From a bacterium (GTDB lineage: Bacteria; Bacteroidota; Ignavibacteria; Kapaibacteriales; UBA2268): DNA of 16,400 bases. The translations under genes were made by a program, and so were the position numbers. Positions within the stretch are counted from its first letter, which is position 1, and the number at the start of each line of letters is the position of its first letter. Shown here in pieces: positions 1-6,000 of the stretch. The stretch covers positions 1 through 16,400 of the forward strand of contig JAUHXN010000030.1 of assembly GCA_030426865.1 (NCBI GenBank). The letters run 5' to 3'. Under the pieces are notes generated by a model. It had not been told where the DNA came from. It saw only the letters and a program-made list of their open reading frames with translations, and ran no database searches.

Positions 1-338
1 CACAAGCAATTGCTGCAAACAATGCAGGTGCTACTTATGTTTCTGTATTTATGGGTAGATTAGATGATATGGGTCACGATGGTAATCAAGTTGTTGACGA
101 AGTAGCAGAGATATGGGATGTTAATGGTTTCGAATCGCAAATCATTGCAGCATCAATTAGACACCAAGGTCACCTAATTGCATCAGCAACTGCTGGAGCG
201 GATATTGCAACTGTACCATATAATGTGCTTATGCAATCTATTAAACATCCTTTAACTGATGCTGGACTTGAGAAATTTCTTGCTGACTACAAACATATGC
301 AAGCTGAAAAAGCCAAAGTCAAAGTTGCTGATCAATAG
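1..338 (+). CDS. fsa: Fructose-6-phosphate aldolase / transaldolase-like protein, 3' part
   Basis: The 5' end lies outside the window; the open frame runs from base 3 to a TAG stop at 336-338 and gives about 111 residues. The stretch GRLDDMGHDG, then AASIRHQGHL, AGADIATVPYNVL and KHPLTDAGLEKFLADY, matches the C-terminal half of the small transaldolase family (TalC/MipB/FSA). These are class I Schiff-base aldolases of about 215-220 residues acting in the cytoplasm on sugar phosphates of the pentose phosphate pathway. The Schiff-base lysine would lie upstream of the window, so it cannot be checked. The short tail after KHMQAEK is Lys/Ala-rich and probably unstructured. Whether it is a true transaldolase or a fructose-6-phosphate aldolase cannot be decided from this fragment. 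A terminator follows directly. Confidence 0.88.
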   Translation, partial: QAIAANNAGATYVSVFMGRLDDMGHDGNQVVDEVAEIWDVNGFESQIIAASIRHQGHLIASATAGADIATVPYNVLMQSIKHPLTDAGLEKFLADYKHMQAEKAKVKVADQ

Positions 339-372
339 CATTCATTTGAGAATCTAAAACATGTAAATAAAG

Positions 373-402
373 AGAGATGCGTTATTGCATCTCTTTTTTT
401 TT
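373..402 (+). terminator. Rho-independent terminator of the aldolase gene
   Basis: A perfect 8-bp stem, AGAGATGC (373-380) with GCATCTCT (387-394), has a 6-nt loop and is followed by eight T's (395-402). It sits 35 bp after the aldolase stop and separates that gene from the riboswitch unit. Confidence 0.92.
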
Positions 403-474
403 AAATTCTATTAACCATTATAATTGGTGAATGAGTTGATTATTTACCTTTTGAAATCTTATATTATACGTTTC

Positions 475-505
475 TTGCTTCTTCCATTTTTCTTATTTAG
501 ATTTG
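475..505 (+). promoter_or_regulatory. Bacteroidota-type promoter of the TPP riboswitch-receptor unit
   Basis: The -7 element TAGATTTG (498-505) fits TAnnTTTG exactly. A TTG (475-477) lies 20 nt upstream as the -33 element. Transcription would start roughly at 510-513, which is where the first aptamer helix begins (511). The fit between promoter and aptamer start supports both calls. No start-site data are available. Confidence 0.65.
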
Positions 506-510
506 TATTC

Positions 511-596
511 CCGTTGGAGGTGCTGACCGAGTTAATTGGTCGGCTGAGATAAAACTCCTTGCACCTGATCAGGTTAGTACCTGCGTAGGAAAACGG
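511..596 (+). promoter_or_regulatory. TPP (thiamin pyrophosphate) riboswitch aptamer
   Basis: The THI-box architecture is visible. P1 is CCGTT (511-515) with AACGG (592-596). P2 is GGAG (516-519) with CTCC (555-558). P3 is GACC (525-528) with GGTC (538-541). The conserved pyrimidine-sensing CTGAGA is at 544-549. P4 is CCT (564-566) with AGG (587-589), and P5 is AGGT (571-574) with ACCT (579-582), followed by the conserved GCGTAGGAAA. The aptamer lies about 98 nt upstream of the TonB receptor start. TPP riboswitches normally lower expression when TPP is abundant. No U-tract terminator is visible between 597 and 694, so control may be at translation, but the expression platform is not resolved. 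Confidence 0.95.
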
Positions 597-655
597 TGGA
601 ATATACACCCACTTATATCTACAAAGCATTTTTTGCTCATCAGGGCTCTCAAACG

Positions 656-679
656 GATTTAGTAATTTATTAATAAATC
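656..679 (+). promoter_or_regulatory. Leader hairpin before the receptor start (possible expression platform)
   Basis: GATTTA (656-661) can pair with TAAATC (674-679) around a 12-nt AT-rich loop, ending 15 nt before the ATG at 695. It is weak and AT-rich, so its role in riboswitch output is inference. Confidence 0.3.
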
Positions 680-694
680 TTTATAGGGCTATAT

Positions 695-3058
695 ATGTTT
701 AAAAAGCTAATTTTACTTGGAGTAGTTTGCTCCTTTTTCAACCTTAGGGCTGAAGATAAAGACACTATCAAAACGTATCAAGCACCGTCTATCACGGTGA
801 CTTCGACTAAAGCAAAGGAGAGACAATCACCTGTCCCATTCTCCGAGATTACAGAGGCAGAATTAGAGAAAACCACTTCTAATATAGATTTGCCTAACTT
901 ACTTCAAACTATGCCATCTATATACACGTTCACCGAAAATGGTAATGGTATTGGTTATACAAATCTACGATTACGTGGTTTCGACCAAAGACGTATTTCA
1001 GTATTAGTTAACGGTATCCCACAAAACGACCCAGAAGACCATAATGTATATTTCATCAACCTTTCTGATTTGCAAGAGAGTTTGGGTGAAGTTCAAGTAC
1101 AGCGTGGAGCAGGGCTTGCTAACTACGGAGCGGCTGCTATAGCAGGGAGTATTAACCTAACAACTTCAGCGTTCATCAACAATCCTGGTATTCGACTTTA
1201 TGCTGGTAATGGATTTCAAGAATTTAGCGGAAGCGATATAATCAAGTCTAATACGAACAAGCTAAAACTAGAATATTCATCGGGTTTAGTTAACGAAAAA
1301 TACGCTTTTTATGGAAAAATGAGTCAGATAAATTCCGAAGGATATAGAGACCAATCCTTTGCGTATCTAAATAGCTATTTCCTATCAGCTATTCGTTTTG
1401 ATGAAAAGTTGAAGACGCAAGTAAATATATATGGAAGTTCACAAAGAGATGGACTTTCTTACGTAGGTTTACCAAAAGACTATATCACTGATCCGGTAAA
1501 GCGTAGAGAGAACTATAGCTATTGGGAATATGGTGCAGATGGACGAGAATTTTCTTGGGGTGCCAATACAAGAGATCAAGAAGTTGAAGAGTTCAGCTCA
1601 CCCCATATAGAGCTATTAAATGACTGGTATATAACTGATAATCTAACTTTAAAATCATCACTTTACTACTTCGAAGGTAATGGATATTTTGACTTTAATG
1701 GAGCTGGCTATACTGATTCATCTAGCTTCGGTTTCGATAAAGTTTACCCAGGAGCTACTAGCCCTGGCAATCCAATAATAAGAGCTTGGGTTGGCAATAA
1801 GCAAGGTGGTTGGATTCCTCGTTTGGTTTGGGAAACTGAAGGCAATGTACTAACAACTGGTGCCGAGATACGTATTCATCGTTCAGACCACTGGGGTAAA
1901 CTTCAATATGCTGAAAACCTACCCGAAGGATATGACCCAGACTACAAGTTCTATGAGTATGAAGGTTTTAGAGACATCTTTTCAGCATTCGCTCGAAATC
2001 AATATCAGATAAATGAAGATTTGATGGTAAGTGGTGAAGCGCAATTAGTCTATCACTCATATCGTATAGCTAATGACAAATTTGCTGGTACTGTGAACCC
2101 ATATCCAAATGCAGAAGGAGTGGCAACGAGTGAAAGTGAAGACCTATTCAATGTAGAGTATTTATTCTTGAATCCTAGAGTTGGTGTTAACTGGAACTAT
2201 ACCCCTGAACAGAATGTATATCTATCGGCTGCATACACACAAAGAGAACCAAGAATGACGAATCTCTACAATGCAAGTAATGCTTGGGATGGCGCTAGAC
2301 CACAGTTCAGAAGAGTACCTATCGGTAATGAAACCTTGGGGTATGATTTTACAAGCCCGTTAGTTAAACCTGAGAAGATGCTAAACATAGAAACTGGATG
2401 GAATTATATCTCTGAGACGTATAATTTATCAGGGAATATATATGTTATGGATTTGAGAGATGAGTTAGTGAAAAGTGGTCAGTTAGATCAGTTCGGTGCA
2501 CCGATAGATGGTAATGCTGAACAGACTTTGCACTATGGAATCGAGCTCGAGGCAGGAATGAAAGCATTCGATAATAGTAATGGACGATTGGACTTATATG
2601 CTAATGGTACATTTAGTCAGAATAAGATAATCACTTACAATTATGCTTTGAAAGATGGTACTACAATTGCATTAGATGGTAATAGAATAGCTGGCTTCCC
2701 AGATCTAATGGGAGCATTTACACTAAATTATAAGTTAAGCGAATTTAATATTTTACTTTCAGCTAATTATGTTGGCAGCTTTATGACTGATAATTTTGGT
2801 GATTTATTGAATACCGATACTAGAATAAAAACGAATCTAGGTGGTGGCTACTATGCGGATAACCAAGTTGATTCATACTACTTTATTAATGCAAATCTAT
2901 CGTATAACTTTACTGATTTTATGGGAACGCAGGGAATCAGAGTTCACCTACAGATTAACAACTTGACTAACAATCTATATGCAGCTGCAGGAGAAGGCGG
3001 ACAGTTTTTCGGTGGTCCGGAGCGTAATATATTCATAGGAGCTGAACTTTCGTTCTAA
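695..3058 (+). CDS. TonB-dependent outer-membrane receptor, probable thiamin-compound transporter
   Basis: This 787-residue outer-membrane beta-barrel receptor would use TonB/ExbBD energy to import a substrate into the periplasm. Residues 1-19 form a Sec signal peptide with a likely cut after LRA. A TonB-box-like segment, SITVTS, follows at about 32-37. The plug domain runs from about 40 to 160, with LRLRGF, ISVLVNGIPQNDPE and VQVQRGAGLANYG as typical plug signatures. The remainder is barrel strands and ends with the characteristic C-terminal aromatic (AELSF). No N-terminal carboxypeptidase-regulatory-like domain is present, unlike SusC proteins. The only link to thiamin is the TPP aptamer in its leader; TonB receptors under TPP riboswitches are known in Bacteroidota and are thought to import thiamin or its precursors. 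No inner-membrane partner such as PnuT is encoded in the window. The family is certain and the substrate is inferred. Confidence 0.93.
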   Translation: MFKKLILLGVVCSFFNLRAEDKDTIKTYQAPSITVTSTKAKERQSPVPFSEITEAELEKTTSNIDLPNLLQTMPSIYTFTENGNGIGYTNLRLRGFDQRRISVLVNGIPQNDPEDHNVYFINLSDLQESLGEVQVQRGAGLANYGAAAIAGSINLTTSAFINNPGIRLYAGNGFQEFSGSDIIKSNTNKLKLEYSSGLVNEKYAFYGKMSQINSEGYRDQSFAYLNSYFLSAIRFDEKLKTQVNIYGSSQRDGLSYVGLPKDYITDPVKRRENYSYWEYGADGREFSWGANTRDQEVEEFSSPHIELLNDWYITDNLTLKSSLYYFEGNGYFDFNGAGYTDSSSFGFDKVYPGATSPGNPIIRAWVGNKQGGWIPRLVWETEGNVLTTGAEIRIHRSDHWGKLQYAENLPEGYDPDYKFYEYEGFRDIFSAFARNQYQINEDLMVSGEAQLVYHSYRIANDKFAGTVNPYPNAEGVATSESEDLFNVEYLFLNPRVGVNWNYTPEQNVYLSAAYTQREPRMTNLYNASNAWDGARPQFRRVPIGNETLGYDFTSPLVKPEKMLNIETGWNYISETYNLSGNIYVMDLRDELVKSGQLDQFGAPIDGNAEQTLHYGIELEAGMKAFDNSNGRLDLYANGTFSQNKIITYNYALKDGTTIALDGNRIAGFPDLMGAFTLNYKLSEFNILLSANYVGSFMTDNFGDLLNTDTRIKTNLGGGYYADNQVDSYYFINANLSYNFTDFMGTQGIRVHLQINNLTNNLYAAAGEGGQFFGGPERNIFIGAELSF

Positions 3059-3086
3059 GTCTTCCAGCACTAAATTGATGAATTTT

Positions 3087-3120
3087 AAACGGCTTACTCT
3101 TATCTGTGTGAGCCGTTTTT
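3087..3120 (+). terminator. Rho-independent terminator of the TonB receptor gene
   Basis: AAACGGCT (3087-3094) pairs with AGCCGTTT (3111-3118), extended inward by a further 3 bp that include one wobble pair. The stem is followed by TTATTTAT. It lies about 30 bp after the receptor stop. Confidence 0.88.
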
Positions 3121-3143
3121 ATTTATAATTTCTTCGTTGTTAG

Positions 3144-3178
3144 TCCTCCCTTTTCAAGGGAGGATTTAGGTGGGTTTA
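3144..3178. repeat. REP-like palindromic intergenic repeat
   Basis: A perfect 9-bp palindrome, TCCTCCCTT (3144-3152) with AAGGGAGGA (3156-3164), encloses a TTC loop and is followed by TTTAGGTGGGTTT. GC-rich palindromes of this form in otherwise AT-rich intergenic DNA are typical of dispersed repetitive extragenic palindromes. It lies after the receptor terminator and upstream of the next promoter, so it is probably untranscribed. Copy number cannot be assessed from this window. Confidence 0.6.
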
Positions 3179-3272
3179 GTTTGTCACAAATTAAAAGATA
3201 AATGTTTAAATGAAAATTTCTCTCCCACTGGGACTTTCTTCAGTTATTCATTACGTAAGAAACAGTTTCTCC

Positions 3273-3303
3273 TTTGATATATCCCCCTATTTCATTAGTT
3301 TTG
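3273..3303 (+). promoter_or_regulatory. Bacteroidota-type promoter of the small exported-protein gene
   Basis: TTTG (3273-3276) and TAGTTTTG (3296-3303) are separated by exactly 19 nt and match the TTTG-N19-TAnnTTTG consensus. The expected start is near 3308-3311, giving a leader of about 33 nt. Confidence 0.65.
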
Positions 3304-3330
3304 GTATTATTCCTACTATATCACAAGCAA

Positions 3331-3337
3331 GGGAGGT
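3331..3337 (+). promoter_or_regulatory. Strong Shine-Dalgarno sequence
   Basis: GGGAGGT lies 5 nt before the ATG at 3343. Most other starts in this window have no such sequence, so this one is exceptional and fixes the start of the 199-residue protein. The preceding AA also makes it resemble the right arm of the REP-like palindrome at 3156-3164. Confidence 0.6.
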
Positions 3338-3342
3338 AAATT

Positions 3343-3942
3343 ATGAAGTACGTTCTAATTCTAATATTGTCAGTTTACTGCTGTGCGTCCCAACCTTATT
3401 TTAATAACACAGATTTTATTTTTACTGTACAAAGCTCTTTAATCGAAAGACAAGATTCAATAAAACTAGAAAGTTCAAATCAATTTTTGGCTAAACAAAA
3501 GATATTGTGGGAGTTTAGAATTGATAATGGTAAAGTAATCATTAATGAAAATAAAACTTGTATTCAAAATTCTGATAGAGTTTTCCTAAAAAATCCTACA
3601 AGTGAATATCTTAGAAATACTGTTTACATACCTCATCCACAAGTGAAGCTCCCTTTAGCAATTGGCGATTCTATTTATGTAGAGCAAAAAGAATTAGTGA
3701 ACAATGAAGCACATGACAGCGTTAGTATTCGAGGCTATCTGAAAGTAGTTGATAAAATCAAATATGGAGAAAACACGAAAGATAATGATGTTTGGAAAAT
3801 TGAAGCTATAAATATTGATAATCCAAAGTATAGAGCAACTTATTATTATTCGGAAAAATCTGGGTTCGTTTACTTTAAATATATATTTGATGATGAAGTA
3901 GTGGAAATGAACTTTAGGGTTTTTGTATATACAGTTAGGTAA
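3343..3942 (+). CDS. Exported hypothetical protein, possible lipoprotein
   Basis: I do not recognise this 199-residue protein. It begins with MKYV and a hydrophobic stretch (LILILSVY) ending in two adjacent cysteines (residues 13-14), followed by ASQ. This suggests a Sec signal peptide with a relaxed lipobox and a lipid-anchored Cys, although the positions before the Cys are not canonical. The mature part is beta-rich, with alternating polar and hydrophobic residues, a few Tyr/Phe clusters and no catalytic motif that I can see. The tail (YYYSEKSGFVYFKYIF) resembles the closing strands of small periplasmic beta-sheet proteins. It is a single-gene unit with its own promoter and strong ribosome-binding site. 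A real gene is likely; its function is unknown. Confidence 0.75.
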   Translation: MKYVLILILSVYCCASQPYFNNTDFIFTVQSSLIERQDSIKLESSNQFLAKQKILWEFRIDNGKVIINENKTCIQNSDRVFLKNPTSEYLRNTVYIPHPQVKLPLAIGDSIYVEQKELVNNEAHDSVSIRGYLKVVDKIKYGENTKDNDVWKIEAINIDNPKYRATYYYSEKSGFVYFKYIFDDEVVEMNFRVFVYTVR

Positions 3943-4062
3943 TATACTCAATATATTTTTAGTATTGATTGAATTAATTATATCATAACAACCTGTGTCA
4001 AACTACAGATTTTTGATATACTCAGAATCTCTCTAAGACCTACAATCTATGTTTATCCAACC

Positions 4063-4611
4063 TTACAAGTTCAAATACTCATCTCGAGTTATACGATATT
4101 GTAAACTATTTCTAAACTCACCTTTGAAGAAATATTCTTGCTTTAGAACCCCCTCTAATACCATCCCGTTTTTCTCGAGTACTTTACCAGATACATCGTT
4201 GCCATCAAAGCAAGTTGCAAAGAGCTTATTGATTTTTAGTTCCTCGAATCCAAATTTGAGTATAGCCGCAACTGCTTCACTGGCAATCCCTTTTCCCCAA
4301 TATGGCTCTGCAATCCAATAACCAATCTCCGCTTTGCTATGTTCAGTTTCCAACCTCATACCTATCTCCCCAATTAGCTCTTCTTTACCTTTTTGTGTAA
4401 TGGCGAAGATAAACCTGTTCTTATTTTTGAATCCTTCAAGTACTGTGTTCATACGTGCAATAGCATCTTCCTCCAAATAAGGGTACGGGTACCCAAAGAC
4501 TTTGTCAGAAACTTTTTTATTACACGCATACTTAACAAGATTAGGTAAATCGGTAAGTTCCATCCTGCGGAGTACTAGTCTTTCTGTATGTAATGTTGGG
4601 TGTTGGGTCAT
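4063..4611 (-). CDS. GNAT-family N-acetyltransferase (RimJ/RimL type)
   Basis: This 182-residue protein has the usual length for a cytoplasmic GNAT enzyme that moves an acetyl group from acetyl-CoA to an amine. It opens with HTERLVLRRMELTDL, typical of the RimJ/RimL/SpeG-like subgroup. The acetyl-CoA pyrophosphate-binding loop WGKGIA lies at 105-110, after the beta-4 segment AEIGYWIAEPY. The later segment GNDVSGKVLEKNGMVLEGVLKQ is the conserved end of the fold. The substrate could be a ribosomal protein N-terminus, an antibiotic or another small amine, and cannot be told from sequence. It stands alone; the next minus-strand gene upstream is the small ORF starting at 4901, with a hairpin between them. 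Confidence 0.9.
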   Translation of the reverse strand: MTQHPTLHTERLVLRRMELTDLPNLVKYACNKKVSDKVFGYPYPYLEEDAIARMNTVLEGFKNKNRFIFAITQKGKEELIGEIGMRLETEHSKAEIGYWIAEPYWGKGIASEAVAAILKFGFEELKINKLFATCFDGNDVSGKVLEKNGMVLEGVLKQEYFFKGEFRNSLQYRITRDEYLNL

Positions 4612-4685
4612 GGTTTAAATTAGTAAGTTTGAACTTCTTCCAAGATGGAAACAGTTGGAATTTTCTCTTTGATAGCAAGGTCTAG

Positions 4686-4716
4686 AGTGGTTGTTCGATA
4701 ATCTCGAACAACCACT
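4686..4716. repeat. Perfect 13-bp hairpin (terminator-like or palindromic repeat)
   Basis: AGTGGTTGTTCGA (4686-4698) pairs perfectly with TCGAACAACCACT (4704-4716) around a 5-nt loop. It begins 14 nt after the stop of the minus-strand small gene (4731), where a terminator would sit, but no U-tract follows on the minus strand. It may be a mRNA 3'-end stabiliser, a non-canonical terminator or a palindromic repeat. Confidence 0.6.
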
Positions 4717-4730
4717 TGCGAAGTTCTCCC

Positions 4731-4901
4731 CTACTTCGGAATCTCTTTTACTATCTTGCCATCTCGCATATAGACCATATAATAGCCATTTTTGCGTTTA
4801 TATTCGACTAATCTTTCATAAGAAAGTGCAAGACCATCTAGGATTTTTTTATTTTTTTCAGAGATTTTTGAATTCATTTCTTTGATTTCTGATTCGCTCA
4901 T
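4731..4901 (-). CDS. 56-residue protein overlapping the zeta-like kinase gene; candidate antitoxin or partner
   Basis: The ATG at 4901 opens a 57-codon frame to a TAG at 4731-4733. The protein starts MSESEIKEMNSKISEKNKK, continues with ILDGLALSYERLVEYKRK, and ends with YYMVYMRDGKIVKEIPK. It is highly charged: an amphipathic helical N-terminal two-thirds is followed by a short beta-hairpin-like tail (MVYMRDGKIV), the build of many small partner proteins and antitoxins. The first 44 bp overlap the 3' end of the zeta-toxin-like gene in another frame, so the two are almost certainly co-transcribed and probably translationally coupled. The sequence has normal codon use and ends just before a strong hairpin. 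I infer an antitoxin or regulator role from context only; no named family is recognised. Confidence 0.7.
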   Translation of the reverse strand: MSESEIKEMNSKISEKNKKILDGLALSYERLVEYKRKNGYYMVYMRDGKIVKEIPK

Positions 4902-5451
4902 ATTTTAACTCATCGTTTATAATTAAATCATTTCCTTTTTGCTTTATACCTATGTACTCCCTTTTCCCATCCGAATTATCGATAATCATATACTCATCAA
5001 CTATCGGAACATAGATATCGAATAGGTTAATGATTCCACGTTTATATCGTCGGATAATTACATCTGTTGGAATATTGTGACCTCCCTCTTGCACTCTGGT
5101 AGCAACCCTTTCTATAGCCAAATCGATATTGTTCAGCCAAAAGAAAAGCAGAGTAACTTCATACCCATTCAGCTTTGCTTCTATTATCTTATTCTTGTAG
5201 CTTTTGGTAGCAAGAGTAGTCTCGAAAGCAAAGCTCTGATTATCTTGGAATAAATTTTCTATTCTGTTTAGCATAATCCGCCCTGCCTCGAATGAAACTT
5301 TGTCTGGCTGGAAAGGAGAAAGCCCACGAGCTATTTCATCAGCATTCACAAACTCCTTGCAATCCAATATATCGGGTAATATGGTGAAAGACGCAGTTGT
5401 TTTACCTGCTCCATTGCAACCAGCTATTATATATAGATTTTTTTCTTGCAT
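4858..5451 (-). CDS. Zeta-toxin-like P-loop kinase
   Basis: This 197-residue P-loop protein has the layout of the zeta toxin / UDP-N-acetylglucosamine kinase family. Walker A is GCNGAGKT (residues 11-18), NADEIARGLSP (36-46) carries the catalytic-type Asp38, and FAFETTL (74-80) corresponds to the substrate-contact region. A downstream Arg-rich lid, with RVATRVQEGGHNIP then IIRRYKRG, would close over ATP. Well-studied zeta proteins phosphorylate UDP-activated amino sugars and block peptidoglycan synthesis. Many chromosomal relatives in this size class are uncharacterised, and some are simply annotated as AAA ATPases. No epsilon-type antitoxin precedes it; instead a 56-codon gene overlaps its end by 44 bp. 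A 10-bp inverted repeat lies 10 bp upstream of the ATG. The family is confident; toxicity is inferred. Confidence 0.85.
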   Translation of the reverse strand: MQEKNLYIIAGCNGAGKTTASFTILPDILDCKEFVNADEIARGLSPFQPDKVSFEAGRIMLNRIENLFQDNQSFAFETTLATKSYKNKIIEAKLNGYEVTLLFFWLNNIDLAIERVATRVQEGGHNIPTDVIIRRYKRGIINLFDIYVPIVDEYMIIDNSDGKREYIGIKQKGNDLIINDELKYERIRNQRNEFKNL

Positions 5452-5461
5452 AGGTTTCTAA

Positions 5462-5505
5462 TATACTAATTTATCCTAAATTACTAAGTGTTGACAATTA
5501 GTATA
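5462..5505. promoter_or_regulatory. 10-bp inverted repeat upstream of the zeta-like gene (possible operator)
   Basis: TATACTAATT (5462-5471) and AATTAGTATA (5496-5505) are perfect inverted copies separated by 24 nt. They begin 10 bp upstream of the kinase ATG (5451) and run into the 3' end of the DUF4279-like gene. The repeat could be an operator for autoregulation or a weak transcript hairpin. No TAnnTTTG element is visible for the minus strand here. Confidence 0.4.
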
Positions 5506-5908
5506 AATCATACCAAAAGTCAATGTCAAACTTTGCAAGTTTAGAACTTTGCTGCTGTGACAACAGAGGACCACCGTGTCCATCTTTTGAGCTCCAAAAA
5601 CAACTTAAGTCAATATTCGTTTTTTCATCTAAAAGTGATTTCAGTTCTTCTTCTATCGTTAGCATAATATCTAAAATATAATCCAAGTGTCTTCTCGAAT
5701 CTTTTGAATTAATAATATTCTCTGAAGATAAAAACCAGCTATTTAGAGTTATCAAACTATCACTTAAATTAGATCGTTGCCCTTTAATTTGAATACTAGA
5801 TGGTATTATCCCTAGATATTCAGATAAACTATCTGGGGTCATAAAATCACAATAAATACGTAAAGTAACATAAGTTGATTCACAAGTGGCATAATCGTCA
5901 TCGTACAT
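5498..5908 (-). CDS. DUF4279-like protein
   Basis: The 136-residue protein resembles the DUF4279 family. It opens with strand-like STYVTLRIYCDFMTPDSLSEYLG, followed by a predicted helix and strand with an NSWFLSS segment (about 57-63). A long helix comes next, then the hallmark CFWSSKDGHGGPLLS (103-117), and the protein ends in an acidic-aromatic tail (FDIDFWYDLY). Family members are small cytoplasmic proteins of unknown function and some occur next to toxin systems as likely immunity proteins. Here it stands 46 bp upstream of the zeta-like kinase on the same strand. They may share a transcript, but the inverted repeat between them and the lack of overlap leave this open. No catalytic residues are evident. 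Confidence 0.72.
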   Translation of the reverse strand: MYDDDYATCESTYVTLRIYCDFMTPDSLSEYLGIIPSSIQIKGQRSNLSDSLITLNSWFLSSENIINSKDSRRHLDYILDIMLTIEEELKSLLDEKTNIDLSCFWSSKDGHGGPLLSQQQSSKLAKFDIDFWYDLY

Positions 5909-6000
5909 AAATCATTCTCTATTTTAGATTCTGTAAGTAAAGTTAAAACTTAAATTAATAAAATATAAACTGCTTTGTTAATTTTAAATAAGCCCCTCCC

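Noticed and set aside
625..637. AGCA-T5-TGCT hairpin as a riboswitch terminator
   Set aside because: Only 4 bp, and the T run is in the loop rather than after the stem.
3210..3404. 64-codon plus-strand frame over the promoter of the exported protein
   Set aside because: It covers the promoter and ribosome-binding site and overlaps the real start at 3343; no family features.
3694..3951. 85-codon minus-strand frame inside the exported-protein gene
   Set aside because: Antisense to a better-supported gene; Ile/Phe-rich composition typical of AT-rich antisense frames.
4049..4321. Plus-strand frame opposite the GNAT gene
   Set aside because: Antisense shadow of a gene with clear acetyltransferase motifs.
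4691..4885. Plus-strand frame across the hairpin and small gene
   Set aside because: Phe/Leu-rich with no recognisable motif; it starts inside the hairpin and opposes the minus-strand small gene that overlaps the kinase.
4063..5908. Anti-phage defence island
   Set aside because: One kinase-like toxin candidate and a DUF4279-like gene are not enough; no nuclease, helicase, integrase or known defence effector is visible.
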